A stretch of 64,000 bases of DNA, taken from assembly GCF_004135935.1 (NCBI RefSeq), contig NZ_CP025086.1, positions 1,488,001 to 1,552,000 on the forward strand, read 5' to 3'. Positions 46,205-55,460 of the stretch are shown here, one piece after another. Each line of letters opens with the position of its first letter. The first letter of the stretch is position 1. A model generated the notes under the pieces. The model did not search any database. It saw only the letters and a program-made list of their open reading frames with translations, and was not told the DNA's origin. This stretch comes from Methylovirgula ligni. Its GTDB lineage: Bacteria > Pseudomonadota > Alphaproteobacteria > Rhizobiales > Beijerinckiaceae. A program made the translations under genes and the position numbers.

Positions 46205-47389
46205 ATGGAACAATCGTTGAAACAGGCGGACACTCTGCCACAGACGCTCATCGCCGTGGCCGCGGTCGCGGTCGGCGCGCTGGTCGCGAACATCTATTAT
46301 GCGCAGCCGCTCATTGTCGCGATTGGCGGCGCGGTGGGTGTCGGCCCGGCGCTTTCCGGCTCCCTGGTCAGCATGGTGCAGATCGGCTACGGAGTCGGGC
46401 TGTTTCTGCTCGTGTCGCTGGGCGATCTTGTCGAGAACCGCCGGCTTGTCCTGATGGCGATATTGGCGGCCGCCGCCGCTTTGGCATCGCTTGCGTTCGC
46501 GCGCAGCGCAACGCCGTTTCTGCTTGCCTCTCTCGTCGTCGGCTTCTTTTCGTCCTGCGCCCAAATTCTTGTGCCGTTCGTCGCACATCTCGCGCCTTTG
46601 GCGCGGCGCGGACGCGTTGTCGGCATCGTCATGGGCGGCTTGCTGACGGGCATCATGCTGGCGCGGCCGGCCGCGCTCTTCATCGCCGGAAGCTTCGGCT
46701 GGCGTGCGGTCTTCTTCAGCGCGGCTGTGCTGATGCTTGCGGTCGGTTTGGCGTTGGCGCGGATAATGCCGTCCTATCAGCCGCGTCCGGGCCTGCATTA
46801 CGGGCAGGTTCTAGCGTCGATGCTCGGCATTTTGCGGGAGCGTCCGCAGGTCCGCTGGCGCGCGGCATATCAGGGCCTGATGTTCTGCGCGTTCAATCTT
46901 TTCTGGACCGTCGTGCCGATCCTGCTCGCGCAAAAATTCGGCTTAAGCCAGCACGCGATCGGGCTTTTCGCCCTTGCCGGCAGCGGCGGCGCGCTGGCCG
47001 CACCGGTTGCCGGGCATATCGCCGACCGCGGCCATATTGCCATTGCGACGACCGGCGCGATTGCTGTGCTTGGCCTTGCGTTCTTCGCCGCGATCGGCGT
47101 GCACGGACCAATCGGACTCGTCTGGCTGACGCTCCTGGCGGTTTTCATCGATGCGGCGGTGCAAATCAATCAAGTCGTCGGCCAGCACGTCATCTTCAAC
47201 GTTCCGGGCGAGATTCGCGGCCGGGTCAACGCGATCTACATGACTCTCGTCTTTGCCGGCGGAGCACTCGGATCGGTCCTCGGAACCTTGACCTATCATG
47301 CCGGCGGCTGGACCGCGACAGCCGCGACCGGTGGCGCGATTGGTGCGTTAGCGCTCGCGCTCAATGTTCTCGAACGATCGCGCAGATGA
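46205..47389 (+). CDS. MFS transporter of the DHA1 family
   Basis: The 394-residue protein has twelve hydrophobic segments, beginning TLIAVAAVAVGALVANIYYAQPLI, with GVGLFLLVSLGDLVENRRLV as motif A and GYGVGLFLL nearby. The NIYYAQPLI block is common in a DHA1 subgroup of unknown substrate. Sugar, drug or metabolite export are all possible. The start is taken as ATG 46205; ATG 46157 would add 16 residues without clear support. It is followed by a hairpin terminator. Confidence 0.85.
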   Translation: MEQSLKQADTLPQTLIAVAAVAVGALVANIYYAQPLIVAIGGAVGVGPALSGSLVSMVQIGYGVGLFLLVSLGDLVENRRLVLMAILAAAAALASLAFARSATPFLLASLVVGFFSSCAQILVPFVAHLAPLARRGRVVGIVMGGLLTGIMLARPAALFIAGSFGWRAVFFSAAVLMLAVGLALARIMPSYQPRPGLHYGQVLASMLGILRERPQVRWRAAYQGLMFCAFNLFWTVVPILLAQKFGLSQHAIGLFALAGSGGALAAPVAGHIADRGHIAIATTGAIAVLGLAFFAAIGVHGPIGLVWLTLLAVFIDAAVQINQVVGQHVIFNVPGEIRGRVNAIYMTLVFAGGALGSVLGTLTYHAGGWTATAATGGAIGALALALNVLERSRR

Positions 47390-47408
47390 GGCGGGCAGGT
47401 TTCCCGCC
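47390..47408 (+). terminator. hairpin terminator after DHA1 transporter
   Basis: GGCGGG pairs with CCCGCC across a seven-base loop directly after the stop. CGTTCAAATTGTTGTT, a moderately T-rich tract, follows, as expected of an intrinsic terminator. Confidence 0.55.
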
Positions 47409-47556
47409 CGTTCAAATTGTTGTTAAATAGAACTTGAGCTTCCGCAGAGTGCGAAGATTTACATTGCGCGCACGTAACGCCCTGCAGAACCTAGCGTGGT
47501 GGCGGCGGTTTTTATAACACCTTTCCGCAGAATCGATTTTCGCTGACGAGGGGCTC

Positions 47557-48477
47557 TTGGCAAACAATCCTGCGCTTTCGGCGGTCATTTGCACGCACAA
47601 TCGCCATAAATCGGTTTCCGCCACGATCAACTCGGTGCTGGCACAGGACATCGATCGTCAGGATTTCGAGATCATCGTCGTCGATAATTCGACAGATGCC
47701 GGGCAGGCGCGGCAATTCGGCGGGCAATACGACGGGATCGAGAATTTCCGCTACGTCCACGAACCGGTCCCGGGGCTTTCCAATGCCCGCAATGTCGGGG
47801 CGCATTTGGCTTTGGCGCCAATCGTCGCCTATCTCGACGATGATGCGGTCGCGCCGCCACAATGGTTGCGGGAGCTTAGCCTCGGCTACCAGAAATTCGG
47901 CGACAGGGCCGCGATCGTCGGCGGTCCCGTGGAGCCGGTCTGGGTAACGCCGCGGCCAAACTGGCTCACGAGCGACCTGGAGGGCTTCTTCTCCATCGTC
48001 GATCATGGCGGCGAGATCCGCGAGCTCTTGCCGCACGAATGGCTTGCCGGCTGCAATTATTCGATCCGGCGGGACTGGCTTTTTGCCGCCGGCGGCTTTT
48101 CCACGGAGCTTGGCCGCAAGGGCGCGCTTTCGCTTCTCTCGAACGAAGAAACGTTGGTGAGCGAATCCGTCCGCGCAAGAGGCGGAAAAGTCGTCTATGT
48201 GCCGGCCGCCAGCGTGAAACATTACATCGACCCGAGCCGGACGAGCGCCGATTGGCTCAAACGCCGCATGGCGTGGCAAGCGGTTTCAGATGTCCTCTCG
48301 CGGCCGCAGGAATCTCTGCGGCGGGCGGAGATCGCTTCCTATCGCTTCCGCAGATATTCGCGGCTTGGTCGCGCTATTTTCTTCGCCAACCTGCTCCGCC
48401 GCCGCGAGAATATCACGTCGATCGATCTCGATCGTATCTATCACGCGATCCTCATCCTCCTGTGCCGCGGCAGTTGA
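47557..48477 (+). CDS. family 2 glycosyltransferase
   Basis: The 306-residue protein has SAVICTHNRHKSVSATINSVL, IIVVDNST, GLSNARNVGAHLAL and the metal site VAYLDDDAVAPP, followed by ACNYSIRRDWLFAAGGFS-like acceptor-domain sequence. It is a typical GT-A GT2 enzyme. GAGGGG lies just before TTG 47557. It stands alone among metabolic genes, so its target glycan is unknown. Confidence 0.86.
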   Translation: MANNPALSAVICTHNRHKSVSATINSVLAQDIDRQDFEIIVVDNSTDAGQARQFGGQYDGIENFRYVHEPVPGLSNARNVGAHLALAPIVAYLDDDAVAPPQWLRELSLGYQKFGDRAAIVGGPVEPVWVTPRPNWLTSDLEGFFSIVDHGGEIRELLPHEWLAGCNYSIRRDWLFAAGGFSTELGRKGALSLLSNEETLVSESVRARGGKVVYVPAASVKHYIDPSRTSADWLKRRMAWQAVSDVLSRPQESLRRAEIASYRFRRYSRLGRAIFFANLLRRRENITSIDLDRIYHAILILLCRGS

Positions 48478-48489
48478 CGCCATACCGGC

Positions 48490-50772
48490 TCAGGCGTGAC
48501 GCATGATCCTGACGGGGACGGATTTGTAGGACGGCGTGCCGCTTTGCGGATCATGATAGGTGAGCGGGACAAGCCCATTGGCCTCGGGATAATAGGCGGC
48601 GATCGAACCGCGCGCGATATTATGCGCGATGGCGGTGAAACCGCTGAGGCGCAGGGGAGTCTGCGCGGGCAGCGCGGTTTCGATGTCGATCGCATCGCCG
48701 TGCTGGATGTTGAGCGCGGCAAGGTCATCCATATGGATGAAGACGACGTCGCGACGGCCGAAGACGCCCCGATAGCGATCGTCGAGTCCATAGATCGTTG
48801 TATTGTACTGGTCGTGGCTGCGGATCGTCGTCAGGCGCAGAACCGCGCCGTCGGCGACGATCGGGTCTTCGTTCAGCCCCTTGAAGATGATGAATTCGGC
48901 CTTGCCCGAGGGCGTCTTCCATATTCTCTGGGTCGCAGGCAGCGGCAGGCGGAAACCGCCGGGCACGCGCACGCGCGTGTTGAAATCTTGGAAGTCGGGG
49001 AAGACGGCCTCGATCATGTCGCGGATGCGGTCGTAATCCTCGACGAGTTCCAGCCACGGCACCTTGCTATGCGGCAGCGTGGCGGCGGCCATGCCGGCGA
49101 TGATCGCGGGCTCTGAGCGCAGATATTCGGAAACCGGCGGCAGCTTGCCGCGCGAGGAATGGACCATCGACATCGAATCCTCGACGGTGACGATCTGCGG
49201 CCCGCTCGGCTGGATGTCGTGCTCGGTGCGGCCGAGGCAGGGCAGGATGATCGCTTCCTTGCTGACGAGCAGATGCGAGCGATTGAGCTTGGTCGCGATA
49301 TGCACGGCGAGATCAAGCTCCGCCATCGCCGGAAAACATTGCTCCGGGTCCGGCAGCGCGACGGCGAGATTGCCGCCGAGGCAGACCAACACTTTCGATT
49401 GACCGGCGATGATCGCCTGCATGCCGGCGACGGCATCGTGGCCGTGCTCCGCCGGTGGCGTGAAGCCAAAGGTCGCCTCGATGCGGGCGAGCATATCGGC
49501 GCCCGGCTTTTCAGTGATGCCGACCGTGCGGTCGCCTTGCACATTGGAATGGCCACGCAGCGGGCAAATGCCGGCGCCGGGCTTGCCGATCTGACCGCGC
49601 ATCAGCAGCAGATTGGCGAGCTGCTGGACGTTGTCGGTGCCTTTCGTGTGCTGGGTGATTCCCATGCCATAGGGAATGATCGTCGCATTGGCCTGGGCAT
49701 AGGCGCTGGCGACAGCCTCGAGCGCGCCGCGCTCAAGTCCGCTGGCGGCTTCGATGTCCGCCCATGCCGTCGCGTCGAGATCGGCGACGAGAGCTTCGAA
49801 GCCACGGGTATGTTCGGCGATGAAGGCATGGTCGATAACGGGCGCGTTGCGTCCCGGTGTGCGGTCGAGCGCGAGAAGCGCTTTCATGATGCCCTTCAGC
49901 GCCGCAGCGTCACCGCCGACCTTCACCTGGTAATAGGACGAGGCGATGTTCGCATAGCCGAAGGTCGACATTTCGATGGCATTTTGCGGATCGGCGAAGC
50001 GCTCGAGCGCGCGCTCCCGCAAGGGATTGAAGACGATGATCGGCACGCCGCGCTTGGCGCATTCGTGCAAGGTACCCATCATGCGCGGATGGTTGGTGCC
50101 GGGATTGTGGCCGAACGAGAGGATCAGATCGCAATGATCGAAATCCTCGAGCGAGACAGTGCCCTTGCCGAGGCCGATGGATTGCGGCAGGCCGACGCTT
50201 GTCGCCTCGTGGCACATGTTGGAGCAATCGGGGAAATTGTTGGTGCCGTATTCGCGGGCGAAAAGCTGGTAGAGGAAAGCGGCCTCATTCGAGGCGCGGC
50301 CTGACGTATAGAATTCGACGTGATTGGGATCTTGCTGGGCCCGCAGCACCGCGCCGATACGCTGGAACGCATCCTCCCATGAGATCGCCTTGTAGCGGTC
50401 GCTGGCACGGTCATAGGCCACGGGATGGGTGAGCCGGCCGGCGCTCTCCAGCTCGTAATCCGTCCAGTTCCAGAGTTCAGAGACAGCATGCTCAGCGAAA
50501 AACTCGGGCGTGACGCGCTTCTTGGTCGCTTCCCAGGTCACCGCCTTGGCGCCGTTCTCGCAGAACTGGAAAGTCGACGTGTGCTCCTTGTCCGGCCAGG
50601 CGCAGCCGGGGCAATCGAACCCGTCGGGCTTATTGGTGCGGAAGAGCGTGACGGCGGCTTCGCTGGCGTCCATCTGCTCGCGGACCGCCTTGGCCGTGGC
50701 CTTGAGCGCCCCCCAACCACCCGCCGGGGCATTGTAGCGTTTGATCCCAGGCACAGGGCGTTGGCGGGTCAT
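48490..50772 (-). CDS. FdhF/YdeP-type molybdopterin oxidoreductase
   Basis: The 760-residue protein is close to E. coli YdeP (about 759). It has FDCPGCAWPD near the N-terminus and SFGHNPGTNHPRMMGTLHE. The CSNMCHEATSVGL motif has Cys187 where formate dehydrogenase H carries selenocysteine. LRGHSNVQGDRTVGI and a C-terminal molybdopterin-binding part follow. The family lacks the usual four-cysteine [4Fe-4S] set of Nap/Fdh enzymes and is tied to acid resistance or formate-like chemistry in E. coli; its substrate is not established. ATG 50772 is preferred, because the 44 upstream codons look non-coding. Confidence 0.9.
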   Translation of the reverse strand: MTRQRPVPGIKRYNAPAGGWGALKATAKAVREQMDASEAAVTLFRTNKPDGFDCPGCAWPDKEHTSTFQFCENGAKAVTWEATKKRVTPEFFAEHAVSELWNWTDYELESAGRLTHPVAYDRASDRYKAISWEDAFQRIGAVLRAQQDPNHVEFYTSGRASNEAAFLYQLFAREYGTNNFPDCSNMCHEATSVGLPQSIGLGKGTVSLEDFDHCDLILSFGHNPGTNHPRMMGTLHECAKRGVPIIVFNPLRERALERFADPQNAIEMSTFGYANIASSYYQVKVGGDAAALKGIMKALLALDRTPGRNAPVIDHAFIAEHTRGFEALVADLDATAWADIEAASGLERGALEAVASAYAQANATIIPYGMGITQHTKGTDNVQQLANLLLMRGQIGKPGAGICPLRGHSNVQGDRTVGITEKPGADMLARIEATFGFTPPAEHGHDAVAGMQAIIAGQSKVLVCLGGNLAVALPDPEQCFPAMAELDLAVHIATKLNRSHLLVSKEAIILPCLGRTEHDIQPSGPQIVTVEDSMSMVHSSRGKLPPVSEYLRSEPAIIAGMAAATLPHSKVPWLELVEDYDRIRDMIEAVFPDFQDFNTRVRVPGGFRLPLPATQRIWKTPSGKAEFIIFKGLNEDPIVADGAVLRLTTIRSHDQYNTTIYGLDDRYRGVFGRRDVVFIHMDDLAALNIQHGDAIDIETALPAQTPLRLSGFTAIAHNIARGSIAAYYPEANGLVPLTYHDPQSGTPSYKSVPVRIMRHA

Positions 50773-51022
50773 TGCATAGTCTCCGTCTATGGATGTTTTT
50801 CGCGGGGAAATTTGGCGCGTCGCACGGGTCGCGATGCTAATCACCCTTACGTTGCAATGCACATTTAGGGCCGTAAAACCCCGAAATCCAATGAAAGTCT
50901 CCAAAGTAGTTATAGATAATATTTATGAACTCGCCTCGGCCCGGAATGCCAGAACCGTGCTATCCGGGCAAGATTAAGAGGATGGCCCTGCTTTGGGGGC
51001 GGTCAACAGGGAAGGCGAGATC
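50773..51022. promoter_or_regulatory. divergent promoter region of molybdoenzyme and doxX genes
   Basis: A gap of about 250 bases lies between divergent genes, AT-rich from 50850 to 50945. It should hold both promoters. No palindromic FNR-type or other operator was clear. Confidence 0.35.
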
Positions 51023-51451
51023 ATGCGCGGGACGTTCGGCGCCGAGACTGTGAGAGACGGGGTTTTGCTTGTCGCGCGGATTTTCCTGGCGCTGCTGTTC
51101 GTGGTGTTCGGCTGGGAAAAGCTAACCGGCTTCGCCGGAACGGTCGCTTATTTCTCGCACGGCGGCGTTCCGCTGCCGTTTCTTGCCGCCGTCATCGCGG
51201 TCGTGGCGGAATTTTTCGGCGGCCTCGCCATCGCCATTGGTCTATTCACGAGGCCGGTCGCGCTTTTGCTCGCCCTTTACACGCTCGGCACGGCGATCCT
51301 CGGCCATCATTTCTGGAATATGTCCGGCGCGGCGCGGATGGAGAACGAGATCAACTTCCTCAAAAACATCGGACTCATCGGCGGGTTTTTGCTTCTCTAT
51401 CTCACCGGCGCCGGCCGATATTCCGTCGACGACAAGATCAACGTCTTCTAA
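51023..51451 (+). CDS. DoxX family membrane protein
   Basis: The 142-residue protein has four membrane segments: LLVARIFLALLFVVFGWEKLTGFAG, LPFLAAVIAVVAEFFGGLAIAIG, VALLLALYTLGTAILGHHFW and FLKNIGLIGGFLLLYLTGAG. This is the DoxX/DoxD-like pattern. The biochemical role of most members is unknown; some take part in oxidant defence. ATG 51023 follows a GAAGGCGAG site. Its stop overlaps the stop of the convergent glutathionyl-hydroquinone reductase gene by three bases. Confidence 0.88.
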   Translation: MRGTFGAETVRDGVLLVARIFLALLFVVFGWEKLTGFAGTVAYFSHGGVPLPFLAAVIAVVAEFFGGLAIAIGLFTRPVALLLALYTLGTAILGHHFWNMSGAARMENEINFLKNIGLIGGFLLLYLTGAGRYSVDDKINVF

Positions 51452-52437
51452 CCCGCCTCACGACGCGCATCGCGAAACGTGACCGGCGCGTCGAAGTCGC
51501 GGTCGGGACCGATCGGCACGATGCCGCTCGGGTTGATCCAGCGATGGCTCATGTAATAGTGCCGCTTGATGTGCAGAAAATCGACCGTCGGCTTTATGTC
51601 GGGGTGCTGGTAAAGCCGCCGCGTAAAAGCCCAGAGCGCCGGATAGTCGATCAAGGCGCGGCGGTTGCATTTGAAATGGCCGAAATAGACCGCGTCGAAA
51701 CGCACGAGCGTCGTGAAGGTGCGGATGTCGGCCTCGGTCAATTGATCGCCGACGAGATAATCGTGACGCGCAAGGCGCCGTTCGAGCCAGTCGAGCGTCG
51801 CGAACACCCGCTCCGCGGCGTCTTCGTAGGCCTCCTGCCGCTGGGCGAAGCCCGCCATATAGACGCCGTTGTTGAGGCCGGGATAAACGCGCGCGTTGAC
51901 TGCGTCGATCTCGGCACGGAGCGGTTCGGGATAATAGTCGCCGGGTCGCGCGCCCAGATGATCGAAGGCCGAATTGAACATCCGGATGATCTCGGCGGAT
52001 TCGTTCGAGACGATCGTCTTCGTTGCTCTGTCCCAGAGCACCGGCACGGTCACGCGGCTCGTGCAATGCGGATCGGCGAGGAGATAGATGTCACGCAGCC
52101 TGTCGCAGCCGTTGACGCTGTCGGGGATGACGCTTTCGCCCGGCACGAAGGTCCAGCCGTCGTCGGCCATCAGCCAGTTGACGACAGAGACGGAGATCAT
52201 GCCCGCGAGCGCCTTCAGATTGCGCAGGATGAGCGTGCGGTGCGCCCAGGGGCAGGCGAGCGAGACGTAAAGATGATAGCGTCCGGCCTCGGCCTTGAAG
52301 CCGCGTTTGCCCGGCGGGGCCGTGCCATCAGCCGTCACCCAATCGCGAAAAATGGAGGGCGGCCGGTGCAGGACGCCATCCTTGAGAACGCTCTCCATTG
52401 CGTTCGTCACCCAGATGCCGTCGATCAATTCACCCAT
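51448..52437 (-). CDS. glutathionyl-hydroquinone reductase (YqjG/ECM4, Xi-class GST)
   Basis: The 329-residue protein has LYVSLACPWAHRTLI with the catalytic Cys62 (CPWAHR), and a PVLWDRATKTIVSNESAEIIRMFN strand. LNNGVYMAGFAQRQEAYEDA and YLVGDQLTEADIRTFTTLVRFDAVYFGHFKCN complete the Xi-class GST signature. These enzymes reduce glutathionyl-hydroquinones back to hydroquinones. It overlaps the 3' end of the flavin monooxygenase gene by eight bases, so they are co-transcribed. Confidence 0.93.
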   Translation of the reverse strand: MGELIDGIWVTNAMESVLKDGVLHRPPSIFRDWVTADGTAPPGKRGFKAEAGRYHLYVSLACPWAHRTLILRNLKALAGMISVSVVNWLMADDGWTFVPGESVIPDSVNGCDRLRDIYLLADPHCTSRVTVPVLWDRATKTIVSNESAEIIRMFNSAFDHLGARPGDYYPEPLRAEIDAVNARVYPGLNNGVYMAGFAQRQEAYEDAAERVFATLDWLERRLARHDYLVGDQLTEADIRTFTTLVRFDAVYFGHFKCNRRALIDYPALWAFTRRLYQHPDIKPTVDFLHIKRHYYMSHRWINPSGIVPIGPDRDFDAPVTFRDARREAG

Positions 52438-53485
52438 GCGCGTCCTCGCTCTGCGCAGCGGCGGCCCGCACGCGCGGCGCGACCTCGGTGCCGAGCAATT
52501 CGATCGAGCGCGTCATCACTTTATGATCGAGCGCCGCGACGCTCATCTGGAACGTGACGCGCGCGATGCCGCCGAGCACCGCGCTCGCTTTCAATATTTT
52601 CTCCGCGACAGAGGCCGGATCGCCGATCAGATAAGCTCCGTGCGGGCCGGTCATCGCCTCGAATTGCGCGCGGGAGGGGGGCGACCAGCCGCGCTCGCGG
52701 CCGATAGTGCCGAACATGGTCAGCCAGCCGGGAAAGAACACGTCTTTGGCCTGCTGTGCTGTCTCGGCGACGAAGCCGATCGCGTGAAGGCCGACTTGCA
52801 GCGTCTCTGGCGCATGGCCAGCGCGGCGCCCCGCCTCGCGATAGAGATCGACCAGCGGACGGAAGCGGCGGAACTCGCCGCCGATGATCGCGACCATCAA
52901 GGGCAGGCCAAGAGTCCCGGCGCGGGCGAAGGATTCCGGCGTGCCGCCGACGCCGACCCAGATCGGCAGCTTTTCCTGCACGGGGCGCGGATAAATTCCC
53001 TGACCATTAAGCGATGGCCGGAAGCGGCCCGACCATGTGACGTCGGTGGATTCGCGCAGCTTCAGCAAGAGATCGAGCTTTTCGACGAACAGATCGTCGT
53101 AATCCTCGAACTTATACCCGAAGAGAGGATAGGCTTCGCCGAATGAGCCGCGCCCGACGATGATCTCGGCTCGCCCCTGCGAGATCAGATCGAGGGTGGC
53201 GAATTCCTGGAAGACGCGCACGGGATCGGCGGCGCTGAGAACCGTCACCGCGCTGCCGAGGCGGATGCTTTTCGTGCGCGCCGCGGCTGCGGCGAGAATC
53301 ACGGCCGGCGCCGAATCGAGAAATTCCGGCCGATGGTGTTCGCCGATGCCGAACACGTCGAGGCCGACGCGGTCCGCCACCTCGATCTCGTCAATGAGAT
53401 CGGCCATGCGGGCGGCAGCCGACGCGGGCTTGCCCGTTGCGGGGTCCGGAAGATTGGCCGCAAAACTGTCGATGCCGATGTCCAC
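52430..53485 (-). CDS. LLM-class flavin-dependent oxidoreductase
   Basis: From GTG 53485 (GGAG six bases upstream) the 351-residue product begins MDIGIDSFAANLPDP. It has FGIGEHHRPEFLDSAPAVILAAAAART, LGSAVTVLSAADPVRVFQEFATLDLIS, GRAEIIVGRGSF and PIWVGVGGTPESFARAG, the usual bacterial-luciferase-like oxidoreductase blocks. The substrate is unknown. It is the first gene of a pair with the hydroquinone reductase, which suggests detoxification of an aromatic or quinone-like compound. Confidence 0.9.
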   Translation of the reverse strand: MDIGIDSFAANLPDPATGKPASAAARMADLIDEIEVADRVGLDVFGIGEHHRPEFLDSAPAVILAAAAARTKSIRLGSAVTVLSAADPVRVFQEFATLDLISQGRAEIIVGRGSFGEAYPLFGYKFEDYDDLFVEKLDLLLKLRESTDVTWSGRFRPSLNGQGIYPRPVQEKLPIWVGVGGTPESFARAGTLGLPLMVAIIGGEFRRFRPLVDLYREAGRRAGHAPETLQVGLHAIGFVAETAQQAKDVFFPGWLTMFGTIGRERGWSPPSRAQFEAMTGPHGAYLIGDPASVAEKILKASAVLGGIARVTFQMSVAALDHKVMTRSIELLGTEVAPRVRAAAAQSEDAHG

Positions 53486-53513
53486 GCCTGTCTCCTGCCT
53501 TAGATGAAGCCGG

Positions 53514-54089
53514 TCATTTGGCGCGCGCGGCGACGATATCGATATCGATGCCGACCTCCAGCGCGACATAATCGGCCGTGGCCCATTGGCCCTGGCCGAT
53601 GCCGAAGGCGGTGCGGATGAGTGTCGCGTGGCCCTTCGCGTGCGCGCTTGTACCATTCACATCAAGCGTGAAGGGAAGCGTCAACGGATGGCTGATGCCG
53701 CGCATGGTAAGCGTGCCGATGGCCTCATAACTGCCGTCGGGCTTCTTGCGGATACTATCCGAGGCGAAGCTCGCCTGCGGAAAATGGGCGATGTCGAACC
53801 AGTCGTCGCCGGGCAGCGCCGTGTCGCGCTGGGTGTCGCCGGTCGTGGCGCTCGAAAGGTCGACCGTCACCTTGATATGCGAGGCTTCGGGGTGCGCGGG
53901 ATCGAAGGCGATTGCCGCGTTGTAACGTGCGAAAGCGCCCTGGAAGGGCTGGCCGGTTTGCGTGCCGGAAAAGCCGAGCCGGCTCTTGGTGAAATCGACC
54001 GTCCAATTGGGAACGTCAGCGGCGCAAGCGCAGGTGGCGGTGGCAAGGAGTATCGCGGCGAGAGTGGCCGCCCATACCGGCTTTATCAT
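53514..54089 (-). CDS. YceI family periplasmic protein
   Basis: The 191-residue protein has a signal peptide (MIKPVWAATLAAILLATATCACA). The YceI lipocalin-like blocks WTVDFTKSRLGFSGTQTGQPFQGAF, DDWFDIAHFPQASFAS and GTLTMRGISHPLTLPFTL follow. YceI proteins bind polyisoprenoids in the periplasm. It is the last gene of a yceI-cybB-yceI operon, with an ATGA-type overlap to the cytochrome b561 gene. Confidence 0.92.
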   Translation of the reverse strand: MIKPVWAATLAAILLATATCACAADVPNWTVDFTKSRLGFSGTQTGQPFQGAFARYNAAIAFDPAHPEASHIKVTVDLSSATTGDTQRDTALPGDDWFDIAHFPQASFASDSIRKKPDGSYEAIGTLTMRGISHPLTLPFTLDVNGTSAHAKGHATLIRTAFGIGQGQWATADYVALEVGIDIDIVAARAK

Positions 54090-54688
54090 TGCGAAGGTTT
54101 CCTGTTCGCGCCGCGCGGGCTTCGCCCGGGCAGGATGCGCGTCAAGATATCGTCGTGGAGAAGGAAGTGATGCCGCAGCGCCGCCGCGGCGTGGAGCGTG
54201 ACGAGCGCGATCAGCGCCCAGGCGAGATAGGCATGGGTGCGCGTCAGAACGTGCTCGACCGGCGCCTTGTTATGCAGCGTCGAAAGGATCGGCAGATGCG
54301 GCCAGGGGATGATTCCATAAAGCACGGTCGGGATATTGAGCACGGCGGCCGAGACCAGCGCCCAGCCGGTGAGAGGCAGAACGAACAGCGCGGCGTAAAG
54401 CAACAGATGGGTTGCTTCCGCCGCCTTGCGCTCGACTGGCGGCATTGAAGCGGGTAAGGCGGGCGGCGGATGCGCGAGCCGCCAGGCCAGCCGCAGAAAA
54501 GCCGCGAGCAGGATGGTGATGCCGATCGATTTATGGAGCTGGTAGAGCTTGAAGAGCGCGAGAGGCTGCAGCTTCACATGCGCCATGGTCAGGCCGATCA
54601 CGACGAGGGCAAGAATGCCCAGCGCCATGATCCAGTGAAGGAAGACGGCAACCGCCGTATAGCGGTTGCCGGGTTGCGCAGATGCCAT
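54086..54688 (-). CDS. cytochrome b561 (CybB-like)
   Basis: The 200-residue protein has four membrane segments with haem-ligand histidines: FLHWIMALGILALVVIGLT, YQLHKSIGITILLAAFLRLAWR, LLYAALFVLPLTGWALVSAA and HAYLAWALIALVTLHAAAALRHHF. The family carries haem b and transfers electrons between quinol and periplasmic partners. It lies between two yceI genes, two bases from the upstream one, and overlaps the downstream one. Confidence 0.92.
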   Translation of the reverse strand: MASAQPGNRYTAVAVFLHWIMALGILALVVIGLTMAHVKLQPLALFKLYQLHKSIGITILLAAFLRLAWRLAHPPPALPASMPPVERKAAEATHLLLYAALFVLPLTGWALVSAAVLNIPTVLYGIIPWPHLPILSTLHNKAPVEHVLTRTHAYLAWALIALVTLHAAAALRHHFLLHDDILTRILPGRSPRGANRKPSQ

Positions 54689-54690
54689 GA

Positions 54691-55305
54691 TTATTGCTGA
54701 AGCTCGAATGCCCCCGCGATCGTCAGATGAACATCATCGCCGATATAGGGCACATAGGCGCTGACGCCGAACTGGCTGCGCTTGATCGTGCCGCTCGCTG
54801 CAAAGCCCACTGTATAGGCTTTGTCGATCGGGTTGATGCCCGCGCCGACGAGATGCGCCTTCAATGTGATCGGCTTCGTCACGCCGTGCAGCGTCAAGGT
54901 GCCGGAGATGAGGGCGCTGGCGGTGCCGGCGAGCGTGATCTTGGTCGATTTGAACTCCGCCGTCGGATATTTGGCCGCGTCGAACCACTTTGCGCCCTTC
55001 AGCTCGCCGGTAAGCTTCGGCACGGTCGTCAGCACGGAATCGACCGGGATCGTCACGTCGAGTTGATCTGCGGCCGGATTGGCGGGATCGAGCTTCAGCG
55101 CCCCGGAGGCGCCGGAGAAGAAGCCGGAAAATTCGCTCAGCCCGAAATGTGAGAGCGTGAAGGTGACCTGGGTGTGATAGGGCTCGACCTTATAAGTGCC
55201 GGCCTTGACCGTCGCCGGGTCGCGCGAGGGCGCCTGCGCCGAGGCTGCGCCGGCGAAGACCAGCGCCGCGCTCAGCGCGGACGCGGTGAGAAAATGCGAA
55301 TTCAT
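54691..55305 (-). CDS. YceI family periplasmic protein
   Basis: The 204-residue protein has a signal peptide (MNSHFLTASALSAALVFAGAASAQA), then YKVEPYHTQVTFTLSHFGLSEFSGFF, AAKYPTAEFKSTKI, GTLTLHGVTKPITLKAHL and GTIKRSQFGVSAY, which are classic YceI motifs. AGGAG lies seven bases before ATG 55305. It is the first gene of the yceI-cybB-yceI operon, divergent from the LysR gene. Confidence 0.93.
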   Translation of the reverse strand: MNSHFLTASALSAALVFAGAASAQAPSRDPATVKAGTYKVEPYHTQVTFTLSHFGLSEFSGFFSGASGALKLDPANPAADQLDVTIPVDSVLTTVPKLTGELKGAKWFDAAKYPTAEFKSTKITLAGTASALISGTLTLHGVTKPITLKAHLVGAGINPIDKAYTVGFAASGTIKRSQFGVSAYVPYIGDDVHLTIAGAFELQQ

Positions 55306-55425
55306 TGAGTGACTCCTGAAGGCCCCGCGGGAATAAAAGGGCGGCATGCCGCGCCGCCGGAGCATATCCGCCGGAGCCGCCAGCCCCCTCCTCACAAATT
55401 GCTGTCCATTTGAATAGACGCTATA

Positions 55426-55446
55426 TTTCGATCTTATCCATCGCAA
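55426..55446. promoter_or_regulatory. candidate LysR-type operator
   Basis: TTTCGAT, a seven-base spacer and ATCGCAA form a near-perfect inverted repeat in the 155-base gap upstream of the lysR gene and divergent to the yceI operon. This is the usual place for a LysR regulator site; binding is inferred. Confidence 0.45.
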
Positions 55447-55460
55447 TCTACGATAGTTAT

